This document shows, piece by piece, positions 9,753-18,471 of a stretch of 64,000 nt of DNA. The notes beneath the pieces are model-generated. The model searched no databases and was not told the origin of the DNA. It saw only the letters and a list, made by a program, of their open reading frames with translations. The DNA comes from Scalindua sp964584595. GTDB lineage: Bacteria > Planctomycetota > Brocadiia > Brocadiales > Scalinduaceae. A program made the position numbers and the translations under genes. Location of the stretch: positions 18,725-82,724 of the forward strand of contig CAZPAM010000005.1 of the NCBI GenBank assembly GCA_964584595.1, given 5' to 3'. The stretch's first letter is position 1. Each line of letters opens with the position of its first letter.

Positions 9753-10265
9753 ATGAAAAAATCAAAAACCAGTCTAATACCACAGGAAGCAATAGAAGGC
9801 AAGATTCTGTTTATCAGAGGTAAAAAGGTGATGCTGGATAGAGACCTGGCATCACTATACGGCATCACAACCGGTAATTTGAATAAAGCGGTAAGAAGGA
9901 ACATTGATAGATTTCCTGAGGATTTTATGTTTCAACTTTCAAAAAACGAGTACGATTCTTTAAGGTTCCAATTTGGAATCTTAAAGAAAGGACAGCATTC
10001 AAAATATTTACCACAAGAATTTACTCAAGATGGCGTTGCTATGCTCTCAAGCGTGCTCAATAGCCTAAAAGCAATCCAGGTCAATATTCAAATTATGCGA
10101 ACATTTACTAAATTAAGAGAAATGATGATGTCGTATAAGGAATTACAGAAGAAAATTGTGTCGATAGAAGAAAAGTACGACAAACAATTCAAGGTTGTCT
10201 TTGACGCCTTGAGGGTTTTAATAGAACCACCTGAAAAGCCGAAAAAAAGGATTGGCTACCGTTAA
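9753..10265 (+). CDS. ORF6N-domain DNA-binding protein
   Basis: 170 aa. Residues 8-95 fit the ORF6N domain of phage and plasmid regulators: the IRGKKVMLDRDLASLYG opening, then RNIDRFPEDFMFQL, then a FTQDGVAMLSSVL stretch. A helical tail at about 105-150 could be a coiled coil. Such genes occur as single copies in many bacteria and usually mark past mobile DNA. It stands alone, next to dispersed repeats. Function beyond likely DNA binding is unknown. Confidence 0.85.
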   Translation: MKKSKTSLIPQEAIEGKILFIRGKKVMLDRDLASLYGITTGNLNKAVRRNIDRFPEDFMFQLSKNEYDSLRFQFGILKKGQHSKYLPQEFTQDGVAMLSSVLNSLKAIQVNIQIMRTFTKLREMMMSYKELQKKIVSIEEKYDKQFKVVFDALRVLIEPPEKPKKRIGYR

Positions 10266-10356
10266 AACATTTTCTTCAGTTTTTTCCTGAATTCATGCTT
10301 TCCTCAGCTAAAGGTTTTCTTCTCTGCAGGCTCTGCGTTAAATATGCCTTTTCTCA

Positions 10357-10400
10357 AGCAATAATACCTTCTTGATTATATATCCACTTTTGAGTAAGAT
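10357..10400 (+). promoter_or_regulatory. Promoter block shared with the symporter gene (copy 1)
   Basis: A 44-bp block matching 14068-14111 at 40 positions. It contains TTGATT, 17 bp, then TAAGAT, the spacing of a housekeeping sigma-factor promoter. The -10 end is 33 bp before the ATG at 10433. Confidence 0.6.
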
Positions 10401-10432
10401 GGAACAAACATAATGAAATCTACAAGTTTAAT

Positions 10433-11245
10433 ATGATGATTAAATCTTACAATCTCTTAAGTACTCTGGTAAAGCATTCTTTACGCACTTTCTTATTATT
10501 GATTTCCGTCATCTTCATCTTTGAAGCAATGCCGGTTACACAATCAATCTATCCGGAATGTGAAGCTCAGGAAACAACCACAAGCCAAGAGGATGAAATC
10601 ATTGCGTTAGTCGAAGAAATTCTCGCCAACCGCAAATGTCCCTGCCAATGCGGCAAATACCTGCCTAACAGTCCCAATCTACCTGCATGTTTTGGGTGCA
10701 GTGCCGGTAAGGCCGAAATCAGTTATGTGCTGGAAAGCCTTGAATCCGGGAAGAATAAAGATGAAATTTTGTTGAACCTTGACAGCCCCATCATAGTTGA
10801 TATCTTTGCTGACTACACAGACCCAAATGTATCTAAATTATGGAATCTTGCTAAAACTGTCTCTTCTGAACTTCACCAAAGAAGGGTTGTACTACGCCCG
10901 CCGGGTTTGACAAGGGAGGCTCAGCGCGCTATTAAAATCGCAGAGTATGCACGCTTTAGTGGAAAATTCAGCATAATCCAGGAAGCCCTGATCAATCATA
11001 ATGGGCCATGGGATTGGCGTACTCTCATTGATCTTGTTGCCAAATACGATCAGATACCGCGTAATATTAATGACTTTATTAACAGTATTACGATCGATCA
11101 ACAGATCGCTAAGGACCAGCAACACGCAATGGAACGCGGCATTAAGTCCTATCCGGAAATTACTGTAAATAATGTAATTGTACTTGCCACAGATACGGCT
11201 ATTCGCCAGACAATCGAAAAGATCTTGTTGGAACACAGCATCTGA
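10433..11245 (+). CDS. Secreted DsbA-like thioredoxin-fold protein with Cys-rich N-terminal segment
   Basis: 270 aa with an uncleaved or cleaved signal segment at about 18-40. Residues 60-105 form a CcmH-like helical unit with clustered cysteines (CPCQCGKYL, then ACFGCSAGK). Residues 115-270 look like a DsbA-type thioredoxin fold (IVDIFADYTDPN opening, KSYPEITVNN cis-Pro region). The active-site CxxC expected after the first strand is absent, reading TDPN. Redox chemistry, if any, must therefore rest on the N-terminal cysteines. A role in thiol handling during cytochrome c or Fe-S protein assembly is possible but inferred. Confidence 0.65.
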   Translation: MMIKSYNLLSTLVKHSLRTFLLLISVIFIFEAMPVTQSIYPECEAQETTTSQEDEIIALVEEILANRKCPCQCGKYLPNSPNLPACFGCSAGKAEISYVLESLESGKNKDEILLNLDSPIIVDIFADYTDPNVSKLWNLAKTVSSELHQRRVVLRPPGLTREAQRAIKIAEYARFSGKFSIIQEALINHNGPWDWRTLIDLVAKYDQIPRNINDFINSITIDQQIAKDQQHAMERGIKSYPEITVNNVIVLATDTAIRQTIEKILLEHSI

Positions 11246-11407
11246 CAACCTTCTTCTCTACATATTCTTTTTCAGCTGCATTTGAGAAACACCCTTCTTA
11301 ATCTCATATCTACGTCCTCATACAACTATTCGTAGTCATTCATCTTGCAATTTCACTTTTATCGGCTTAAAATTAAGATATAGCTTTATTACTTTTTCGA
11401 GAATACT

Positions 11408-12268
11408 ATGTGGAATTACACAGACAAAGTAAAAGAGTATTTCATGCATCCTAAAAATGTAGGGGTTATCACGGACGCTGATGCAGTTGGTGATGTCGGT
11501 TCAATAACCTGTGGAGATGCTCTTAAACTGATGTTAAAGGTCGAAGATAGTACAGAGAAAATCATTGATGCTAAATTCAAGACCTTTGGGTGCGGCAGCG
11601 CGATAGCATCCTCTTCGGCTCTAACCGAGATGATAATTGGAAAGACGATAAAAGAGGCTGAGAAAATAACTAACCAGGACATAGCAGATTATCTAGGAGG
11701 ACTACCTAAGGAGAAGATGCACTGCTCGGTACTGGGTAGAGAGGCCCTTGAAACTGCTATAGCCAATTATCGTGGTATCGATCTAAAACAGCTTAAAGAA
11801 GATGAGGGCCCGCTTGTTTGCCAGTGCTTTGGTATCCATGAAAAGTTTATCGAAAAGATTGTTATGGAAAACAGCTTGAAAACCGTAGAGGAGGTTACAA
11901 ACTATACCAAGGCAGGCGGAGGATGCCAATCCTGTCATCCGGCCATAGAGGATATAATCGAAAAAGTGTGGAAGGATAAGGGAAAGTATCTTCATGTCAG
12001 AGAAGAGGCTCCGAAACATAAACCGGCTATGACAAATCTGCAGAAGATTTCCCTTATCACAGAGACTATAGATAAGGAGATAAGACCCAGCCTGGTGCAG
12101 GACGGAGGTGACCTTGAGCTGATAGACATAGTTGGCAATGAGGTCTTTATTGCTCTAAGAGGACAGTGTGCTTCATGTACCAGCGCAACCTACACAACAG
12201 AAAACGTAGAAGTAAAATTGAGAGAAATGGTTTCACCGGACATAGTAGTACATCTACAGAACGATTAA
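11408..12268 (+). CDS. nifU: NifU-type Fe-S cluster scaffold protein
   Basis: 286 aa with the three parts of full NifU. Residues 1-125 are the IscU-like scaffold with cysteines in SITCGDAL, TFGCGSA and MHCSVLG. Residues 135-185 are a BFD-like [2Fe-2S] segment with CQC and CQSC. Residues 210-286 are the Nfu domain with CASC. It assembles Fe-S clusters with sulfur from the NifS encoded 18 bp downstream. No nitrogenase gene is in the window, so it is probably a general or respiratory Fe-S system. Confidence 0.94.
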   Translation: MWNYTDKVKEYFMHPKNVGVITDADAVGDVGSITCGDALKLMLKVEDSTEKIIDAKFKTFGCGSAIASSSALTEMIIGKTIKEAEKITNQDIADYLGGLPKEKMHCSVLGREALETAIANYRGIDLKQLKEDEGPLVCQCFGIHEKFIEKIVMENSLKTVEEVTNYTKAGGGCQSCHPAIEDIIEKVWKDKGKYLHVREEAPKHKPAMTNLQKISLITETIDKEIRPSLVQDGGDLELIDIVGNEVFIALRGQCASCTSATYTTENVEVKLREMVSPDIVVHLQND

Positions 12269-12286
12269 CAATGAGGAGTCCTTTCA

Positions 12287-13486
12287 GTGAAGAATGTTAT
12301 ATACATGGATAACAATGCCACTACAAAGGTTGACGAAGAAGTTTTTGAAGAGATGAAACCGTATTTTACCAGCCTGTACGGAAATCCATCTAGCATGCAT
12401 ACCTTCGGCGGGCAAGTGGGCAAAAAAATTGATGAAGCCAGGGAAAGGGTTGCACGACTGATTGGCGCTCAATATCCAACAGAAATTATATTTACAAGCT
12501 GCGGTACAGAGAGTAACAGCACGGCTGTCTATTCTGCCCTTCAGGCCTATCCGGACAGGAAGGAGATCATTACAACCAGGGTTGAGCATCCGGCAATCAT
12601 GTCATTAGCACCACATCTTGAAAAACAGGGTATCGCAGTAGTACAGCTTAAGGTGGATAAATATGGCAACCTTGACCTTAACGAATATGATCGTTACCTT
12701 AATGAAGACACCGCCCTCGTTACTGTCATGACTGCAAACAACGAAACAGGCGTTATATTTCCAGTAGAGAAGATGGCACAAATGGCAAAGGAAAAGGGGG
12801 TTCTTTTCCATACTGACGCTGTCCAGGCAGCAGGAAAGGTCCCGATAAATATGAACAACAGCGTGATAGATATGCTGTCCATATCAGGGCACAAGCTCCA
12901 TGCCCCGAAAGGTGTTGGGGCACTTTATCTCAGGAGAGGCACACGGTTTCGACCATTTCTAAGAGGAGGCCATCAGGAGAGAAACCGAAGGTCAGGAACT
13001 GAAAATGTTACTTCTATTATCGGACTTGGAAAGGCCGTAGAGATTGCTCAAAACCATATCGATGAGGAGAACACGAGAGTCAAGGAGATGAGAGACAGAC
13101 TGGAAGATGAAATCCTCAAAAGAGTTCCAAGAACTATTCTGAACGGAGACAAGAAGAAGAGGCTTCCTAATACATCTAATATAAGCTTTGAATTTATCGA
13201 GGGTGAGGGAATACTCCTTCTCCTTAACGAACTTGGTATAGCGGCGTCCTCAGGCTCAGCCTGCACCTCCGGCTCATTAGAACCTTCTCATGTCTTAAGG
13301 GCAATGGGAGTGCCTTTTACTGCGGCACATGGTTCCATTAGATTTTCCTTAAGCCGGTACAACACAATGAAAGAGGTAGATTACGTTATAGAGAATCTCC
13401 CTCCGGTAATAGAAAGACTCCGCTCAATCTCACCTTACTGGCAGGACGGCCGTCCAACCATAGAATTTGAGCCTCAATATAGTTAA
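12287..13486 (+). CDS. nifS: Cysteine desulfurase NifS
   Basis: PLP enzyme of 399 aa that releases sulfur from cysteine for cluster assembly on NifU. The PLP lysine lies in SGHKLHAPKG near residue 204. The catalytic cysteine is in SSGSACTSGS near 328, with the short loop of class I enzymes. It starts at GTG, with GAGGAG 8 bp upstream, and no ATG gives a better start. It forms an operon with nifU. Confidence 0.95.
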   Translation: MKNVIYMDNNATTKVDEEVFEEMKPYFTSLYGNPSSMHTFGGQVGKKIDEARERVARLIGAQYPTEIIFTSCGTESNSTAVYSALQAYPDRKEIITTRVEHPAIMSLAPHLEKQGIAVVQLKVDKYGNLDLNEYDRYLNEDTALVTVMTANNETGVIFPVEKMAQMAKEKGVLFHTDAVQAAGKVPINMNNSVIDMLSISGHKLHAPKGVGALYLRRGTRFRPFLRGGHQERNRRSGTENVTSIIGLGKAVEIAQNHIDEENTRVKEMRDRLEDEILKRVPRTILNGDKKKRLPNTSNISFEFIEGEGILLLLNELGIAASSGSACTSGSLEPSHVLRAMGVPFTAAHGSIRFSLSRYNTMKEVDYVIENLPPVIERLRSISPYWQDGRPTIEFEPQYS

Positions 13487-13529
13487 GGAGAAGTGAATTA
13501 GACTGTTAAAATAATAGAGGAGAAACGAC

Positions 13530-13994
13530 ATGCGACATATTCTAGTAACGACTGATTTCTCAGAAGCGGCGGAATCAGCATATAATTATGCAAAGGATCA
13601 ACTCAAGCTGGTGGGAATAGAGAAGAACAAAATTACTCTTTTAAAGGTGATTGATGTCATTCCACCGGCAGGTATTAAGTTTGAATATGGGCTGGCGATT
13701 GCTGACAAGAAGGGAATGTTGCAGAAGCTATACAAAAGGGCTTCAGTGAAAATCCTTGCAATAGCAAAAAAATACTTTGCCGGTTTGCCTGTAGATACCG
13801 TCGTCATCAAACCAAAGAAAGCTACATACCAGGAAATAATTAATTTTGCAAAAACTCATAAGGTGGACCTGATAGTGATGTCAACTCATGGAAGAACCGG
13901 CGTAAAGCACTTTCTACTGGGAAGTGTAGCAGAGCGTGTGGTACGCCGATCCCCCTGCCCTGTCATGGTCGTGCCGGCAAAGTTCTCAAAATAA
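13530..13994 (+). CDS. Universal stress protein (UspA family)
   Basis: 154 aa with a single Usp domain. It ends with the ATP-binding pattern STHGRTG-x-KHFLLGSVAE. A good GGAG ribosome site precedes the ATG. It follows nifS by 43 bp, so co-transcription is possible. A general role in stress tolerance is inferred from the family only. Confidence 0.9.
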   Translation: MRHILVTTDFSEAAESAYNYAKDQLKLVGIEKNKITLLKVIDVIPPAGIKFEYGLAIADKKGMLQKLYKRASVKILAIAKKYFAGLPVDTVVIKPKKATYQEIINFAKTHKVDLIVMSTHGRTGVKHFLLGSVAERVVRRSPCPVMVVPAKFSK

Positions 13995-14067
13995 GGAAAC
14001 TCACCTACCAATAAAAATTGGTCAAATTAGCATTCAATAATTGCCGGAATATAACTAATATTCTTTC

Positions 14068-14111
14068 AGCAATATTACCCTCTTGATTATATATCCACTT
14101 TTACGTAAGAT
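14068..14111 (+). promoter_or_regulatory. Promoter block shared with the thioredoxin-fold gene (copy 2)
   Basis: Same 44-bp block as at 10357-10400, with four mismatches. It keeps TTGATT-N17-TAAGAT. The -10 end is 66 bp before the symporter ATG. Confidence 0.6.
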
Positions 14112-14177
14112 AATGCAAATTTGCAGATATCCTAATTTTGATATCAATATTAGATCCTGCAATTTATTGCATTCATT

Positions 14178-15407
14178 ATGAAAAAGTTTCCACTACACTG
14201 GCAAATTCTAACGGCGTTAATAGCAGGCATATTATACGGCCTTTATCTGACTGAATATGTGAGCTATATCAGCTGGATGGGTGTGATATTCATGCGTGCA
14301 CTCAAGATGCTGATAATACCATTAATAGTTACTTCAATAGCATCCGGCATTGCAAATATAGGCAATTCCGGCAAACTCGGCAAACTCGGCCTGAAAACTA
14401 TCGCATATTATGTGAGCACGAGCATATTCGCAATTCTTGCCGGATTGTTAATGGTAAACCTCTTAAAACCTGGTGTGGGTGCAGACATGGGTTTTACAGA
14501 ACCCATAGAGGGACTTGCAAGTGCTGAAGAGTCTTTCAGGAGCACTTTAATAAGTATAATTCCTGAAAACATCTTCGTAGCATTTGTTAACAGCACGATG
14601 CTGCCTATTATTTTCTTCTCTATCCTGGTAGGTATTTTTATTACAAAAATATCAGTAAAACATAAGGAATTTTGCGTCACTGCTCTCAATGCCGGCTTTG
14701 AACTGATGATGAAGATAACACACCTAATTATAAAATTTACCCCACTCGGTGTTTTTGGAATAGTTGCATTAACCGTATCACGACAGGCTAGTGACACTGC
14801 GGCGTTACTGAATATTGCCAGCAGACTGGGCCTCTACATGATAGCCGTAATGTCCGGTTTGTTTATACACGCGATTGTAGTCCTTCCATTAATCCTGAGC
14901 CTGTTTGGGAGGATAAATCCATATACCCACTTTAAAGCCCTCAGGATTCCACTTCTCACGGCATTCTCGACTTCATCATCGTCTGCAACCCTGCCTTTAA
15001 CACTGGAAGAAGTGGAAGAGAAATCAGGAGTTTCCAACAGGGTAAGTAGTCTTGTCTTACCTCTCGGAGCCACTATTAATATGGATGGTACTGCATTGTA
15101 TGAATGTGTGGCTGCCATGTTCATAGCTCAGGCATATGGGATAGAGCTGACTTTCGTTCAACAGGCGATTGTAGTTGCAACCGCCCTACTCGCCTCTATC
15201 GGTGCGGCAGGAATCCCAATGGCCGGCTTTGTAATGATCTCTATAATTCTATCTGCAGTCGGATTACCGCTGGAGGGTGTAGGATTAATACTGGCAGTTG
15301 ACAGGATACTCGACATGTTCAGGACATCAGTTAACGTATGGAGTGACAGCTGCGGTGCAGTGGTAATCGCCAAATCCGAAGGTGAAACGTTGAATTATGA
15401 TAAATAA
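14178..15407 (+). CDS. Dicarboxylate/glutamate:cation symporter (DAACS family)
   Basis: 409 aa, integral inner-membrane transporter of the GltP/DctA fold with about eight helices and two re-entrant loops. The serine-rich HP1 loop reads FSTSSSSATLPLT near 263, followed by the signature NMDGTALYE near 302 and the HP2 region GIPMAG. It is expected to import C4-dicarboxylates or acidic amino acids with Na+ or H+. Substrate is not resolvable from motifs. Its 3' end overlaps the convergent pseudo-receiver gene by 13 bp. Confidence 0.92.
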   Translation: MKKFPLHWQILTALIAGILYGLYLTEYVSYISWMGVIFMRALKMLIIPLIVTSIASGIANIGNSGKLGKLGLKTIAYYVSTSIFAILAGLLMVNLLKPGVGADMGFTEPIEGLASAEESFRSTLISIIPENIFVAFVNSTMLPIIFFSILVGIFITKISVKHKEFCVTALNAGFELMMKITHLIIKFTPLGVFGIVALTVSRQASDTAALLNIASRLGLYMIAVMSGLFIHAIVVLPLILSLFGRINPYTHFKALRIPLLTAFSTSSSSATLPLTLEEVEEKSGVSNRVSSLVLPLGATINMDGTALYECVAAMFIAQAYGIELTFVQQAIVVATALLASIGAAGIPMAGFVMISIILSAVGLPLEGVGLILAVDRILDMFRTSVNVWSDSCGAVVIAKSEGETLNYDK

Positions 15408-15760
15408 TTACTCAGTAGCTTAACAGTCTCTTCATCATATAGCTTCTCTTTGCCATATCCAGGTACCGCTCCGCATTTAATAGCTTCGTCCATTTGATCT
15501 TTGAAATTGGTAATCATCATCAATGGGGTATTAAAGCGGCCGTCCTTTTTTATCTCCTTTATCAGTTCCAGGCCGCCCTCCTGATCAAACGCCCCTATCC
15601 GGTTAATTATAACCAAATTGTATTCCTGCTTTTCTAAACAACCTATTGTCCTCTTTAAGAGCTTCTCCCTTGTTACCTTTGCGGAAAAATTTTTCTCAAT
15701 CAATGAAGTGATTTGAGGATTGTCCTGGTCACAGTGTCCAACTATCAATACATTCTTCAT
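15395..15760 (-). CDS. Receiver-like protein lacking the phospho-acceptor aspartate
   Basis: 121 aa with the length and strand pattern of a receiver domain. The phosphorylation site reads VIINRIG with Asn instead of Asp, and the acidic pair near the N-terminus reads GHCDQD. It may therefore act without phosphorylation, as a pseudo-receiver, or bind another signal. It starts at ATG with GGGGAGAG upstream. It is convergent with the symporter gene and not linked to a kinase. Confidence 0.7.
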   Translation of the reverse strand: MKNVLIVGHCDQDNPQITSLIEKNFSAKVTREKLLKRTIGCLEKQEYNLVIINRIGAFDQEGGLELIKEIKKDGRFNTPLMMITNFKDQMDEAIKCGAVPGYGKEKLYDEETVKLLSNYLS

Positions 15761-15951
15761 ATAACATCTCTCCCCTATTTACTAAATATACAATCAATAT
15801 AATATGTAATTTATCTGACAAATACGTACATGTCAAGAGCTTGCATCAAAAATGATATTCTATAACTTTAAACTGTAATTAATTGACTTTTTTGATAATA
15901 TATTCAAGTTAATTACAAAATAGCCGACAATTTATATTTGGGACAAATTAA

Positions 15952-17682
15952 TTGGGACAGCAAGGTAACGATAAAAATAGAGAAATTAAGGGAAACAAAG
16001 AGAGTTCGGTAGATTTTATTAGGACAATTGTCGCCGAGGATATAAGTGCGAATAAGTGGAACGGAAAGGTAGTCACAAGATTTCCTCCGGAGCCAAACGG
16101 TTTCCTTCATATTGGACATGCTAAATCCATCTGTCTGAATTTTGGGATAGCGGCTGAGAACAGAGGTGGACAATGTAATTTGAGATTTGATGATACCAAT
16201 CCTGTTACAGAAGAAGATCGGTACGTTAACTCTATACAGGAAGATGTGCGCTGGCTGGGCTGGGACTGGAATGAAAATCTCTATTACGCTTCGGACTATT
16301 TCGAGCAGATGTATGATTATGCTGTTCAGCTAATCAAAAAGGAGCTCGCTTATGTCTGTGATCTGGATGCTGAACAGACAAGTAAGTACCGTGGAACCCT
16401 GACGTCACCCGGCAAAGACAGTCCTTACAGGAATCGCAGTGTTGAAGAAAACCTGGATCTGTTCAGACGAATGAAAGAGGGAGAGATTGAAGACGGTCAC
16501 AGTGTGCTTCGCGCAAAGATTGACATGGCTTCGCCTAATATGAACTTGCGTGATCCTGTTATGTACCGTATTTTGCATGCAGAACACCATCGTACAGGCA
16601 GCAAGTGGAGTATATATCCCACATACGATTGGGCTCATGGTCTGGAAGACTCTATTGAGGGTGTTACGCATTCGATATGCACACTGGAGTTTGAGAACCA
16701 TAGGCCTCTGTATGACTGGTACCTTGATAAACTGGAAGTTCATCATCCTCAGCAGATTGAGTTTGCCCGTCTGGAACTTACCTACACCGTAATGAGCAAA
16801 AGGAAGCTCTTGCAGTTGGTTGATGAGAAACACGTTAATGGTTGGGATGATCCCCGCTTGCCGACTATATGCGGCATGCACAGGCGAGGATACAGCCCGG
16901 GGGCAATTCGTGAATTTTGCAGGCGAATCGGAATAAACAAGTTTAACAGCACTATTGATATCGCCCTGCTGGAGCATTGCATACGTGAAGATCTGAATAA
17001 GACTTCCAACCGCGTAATGGCCGTTTTAAGGCCATTAAAGGTAGTTATCGATAACTATCCTGAAGGTGAGGAAGAGTGGATGGACGCTGTAAATAATCCT
17101 GAAGACCAGAGTGCCGGCACGAGAAAAGTCCCATTCTCCAGGGTTTTATACATCGAACAGGAGGATTTCATGGAGGACCCTCCCAAGAAATTCTTTCGCC
17201 TAGGACCAGGCAGAGAAGTCAGGCTTCGTTACGCTTATTTTGTAACCTGTACTGATGTGGTTAAGAACAATGATGGAGAGATAGTTGAATTGCACTGCAG
17301 TTATGATCCGGCTACGCAGGGAGGTAATGCCCCTGACGGACGCAAGGTCAAGTCTACGCTTCACTGGGTATCAGCTTCACATGCATTAAGTGCAGAAGTC
17401 AGATTGTATGACCATCTGTTTACAAAGGAGCGCCCTGAAGAGGCAAGTGAGGGAGAAGATTTCAGATCAAACCTGAACCCGCAATCACTTCAGGTTCTTT
17501 CAGACTGCATGGTAGAGCCCGGTCTTAAAAACGCAAAGCCATTTGACCGGATTCAGTTTGAAAGGCTCGGTTATTTCTGCGTGGACACTGATACCACGAA
17601 GGATAATCTGGTAATCAACAGAACTGTAACTCTCCGTGACACATGGGCAAAAGTACAAAAAAAAAGGGGAAATAAGGGATAA
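15952..17682 (+). CDS. glnS: Glutaminyl-tRNA synthetase
   Basis: Class I synthetase of 576 aa that charges tRNA-Gln. The HIGH region is PPEPNGFLHIGHAKS near residue 46, and the KMSKS equivalent is VMSKRKL near 282. A complete anticodon-binding C-terminal region is present. The proposed start is TTG at 15952. No ATG lies upstream of the conserved DFIRTIVAEDI segment, so the exact start is uncertain. GlnRS is unevenly distributed in bacteria, many of which use transamidation instead. Confidence 0.95.
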   Translation: MGQQGNDKNREIKGNKESSVDFIRTIVAEDISANKWNGKVVTRFPPEPNGFLHIGHAKSICLNFGIAAENRGGQCNLRFDDTNPVTEEDRYVNSIQEDVRWLGWDWNENLYYASDYFEQMYDYAVQLIKKELAYVCDLDAEQTSKYRGTLTSPGKDSPYRNRSVEENLDLFRRMKEGEIEDGHSVLRAKIDMASPNMNLRDPVMYRILHAEHHRTGSKWSIYPTYDWAHGLEDSIEGVTHSICTLEFENHRPLYDWYLDKLEVHHPQQIEFARLELTYTVMSKRKLLQLVDEKHVNGWDDPRLPTICGMHRRGYSPGAIREFCRRIGINKFNSTIDIALLEHCIREDLNKTSNRVMAVLRPLKVVIDNYPEGEEEWMDAVNNPEDQSAGTRKVPFSRVLYIEQEDFMEDPPKKFFRLGPGREVRLRYAYFVTCTDVVKNNDGEIVELHCSYDPATQGGNAPDGRKVKSTLHWVSASHALSAEVRLYDHLFTKERPEEASEGEDFRSNLNPQSLQVLSDCMVEPGLKNAKPFDRIQFERLGYFCVDTDTTKDNLVINRTVTLRDTWAKVQKKRGNKG

Positions 17683-17808
17683 TATCGTCGTTATTCGTAG
17701 TTTATCTGTTTAACATAAAGGTTGCATTCATATTATCTATGTATTAGTATACTCGCCGTATAGCACTGTTATCAAAAATAAATATTTCCTATTGAAAGGG
17801 CAGACATA

Positions 17809-18432
17809 ATGGACATTAAGGAATTAGAGGGAGGCATTACAAAGGCTTTAAATGAAGCCACTGATGAAGTATTCTCTACAATGCTGATGATGGAAGTAAA
17901 GACTCAAGAGTCATTCGTAAAAGATGAAAAAAATGTCAGTACTGATTTGATCTCTTCTCTTCATTTCTTTGGTGATAAATACATGGGAAAGATTGCAATA
18001 TTCTCGTCCGGGGGTGTAGCGTGTCATATTGCCAATGCAATGCTTGGTACTGAAACGACAGAGGTGAATGAAGAAATTAAAGACGGTATGGGTGAAATTG
18101 TCAATATGATTGCAGGAGTTGCTAAGGTAAAGCTGACAGATACACTGGGAGATATGCACCTGTTGACTCCATGGGTAATAGCGGGAAGGCATTTAACTAT
18201 TGCTTCTCCTGAAAAGAGTGGTGGTAGTGGCGGCGTTGATTTTGCTCTCGACTCTCAAGCAAGTTTTTCCTGGGTCATGACAAATGTTGAGTTTGAGAAG
18301 GGTTCATTTATGGTCGGTGTACAGCCTAATGCTGTTCCTGCAGAAAATAAAATGGATTCAAGTAAAGAGGTTGAGTCTTTAAAGGAAGAAATAAAAGAGT
18401 TAAAAGATGAAATCGAACGTCTGAAATCATGA
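17809..18432 (+). CDS. CheX-like chemotaxis phosphatase-domain protein with coiled-coil tail
   Basis: 207 aa. Residues 1-155 match the CheC/CheX/FliY fold, with the GMGEIVNMIAGVAK helix carrying the expected E and N of the phosphatase motif near 102-106. Residues 178-207 are a heptad-rich E/K coiled coil. CheX proteins dephosphorylate CheY-type receivers. No motility genes are near, so it may act on one of the receiver proteins of this window. Confidence 0.75.
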   Translation: MDIKELEGGITKALNEATDEVFSTMLMMEVKTQESFVKDEKNVSTDLISSLHFFGDKYMGKIAIFSSGGVACHIANAMLGTETTEVNEEIKDGMGEIVNMIAGVAKVKLTDTLGDMHLLTPWVIAGRHLTIASPEKSGGSGGVDFALDSQASFSWVMTNVEFEKGSFMVGVQPNAVPAENKMDSSKEVESLKEEIKELKDEIERLKS

Positions 18433-18471
18433 TCAGATCATATCACTAACAGCCTCTCGCAATATCTAGTC

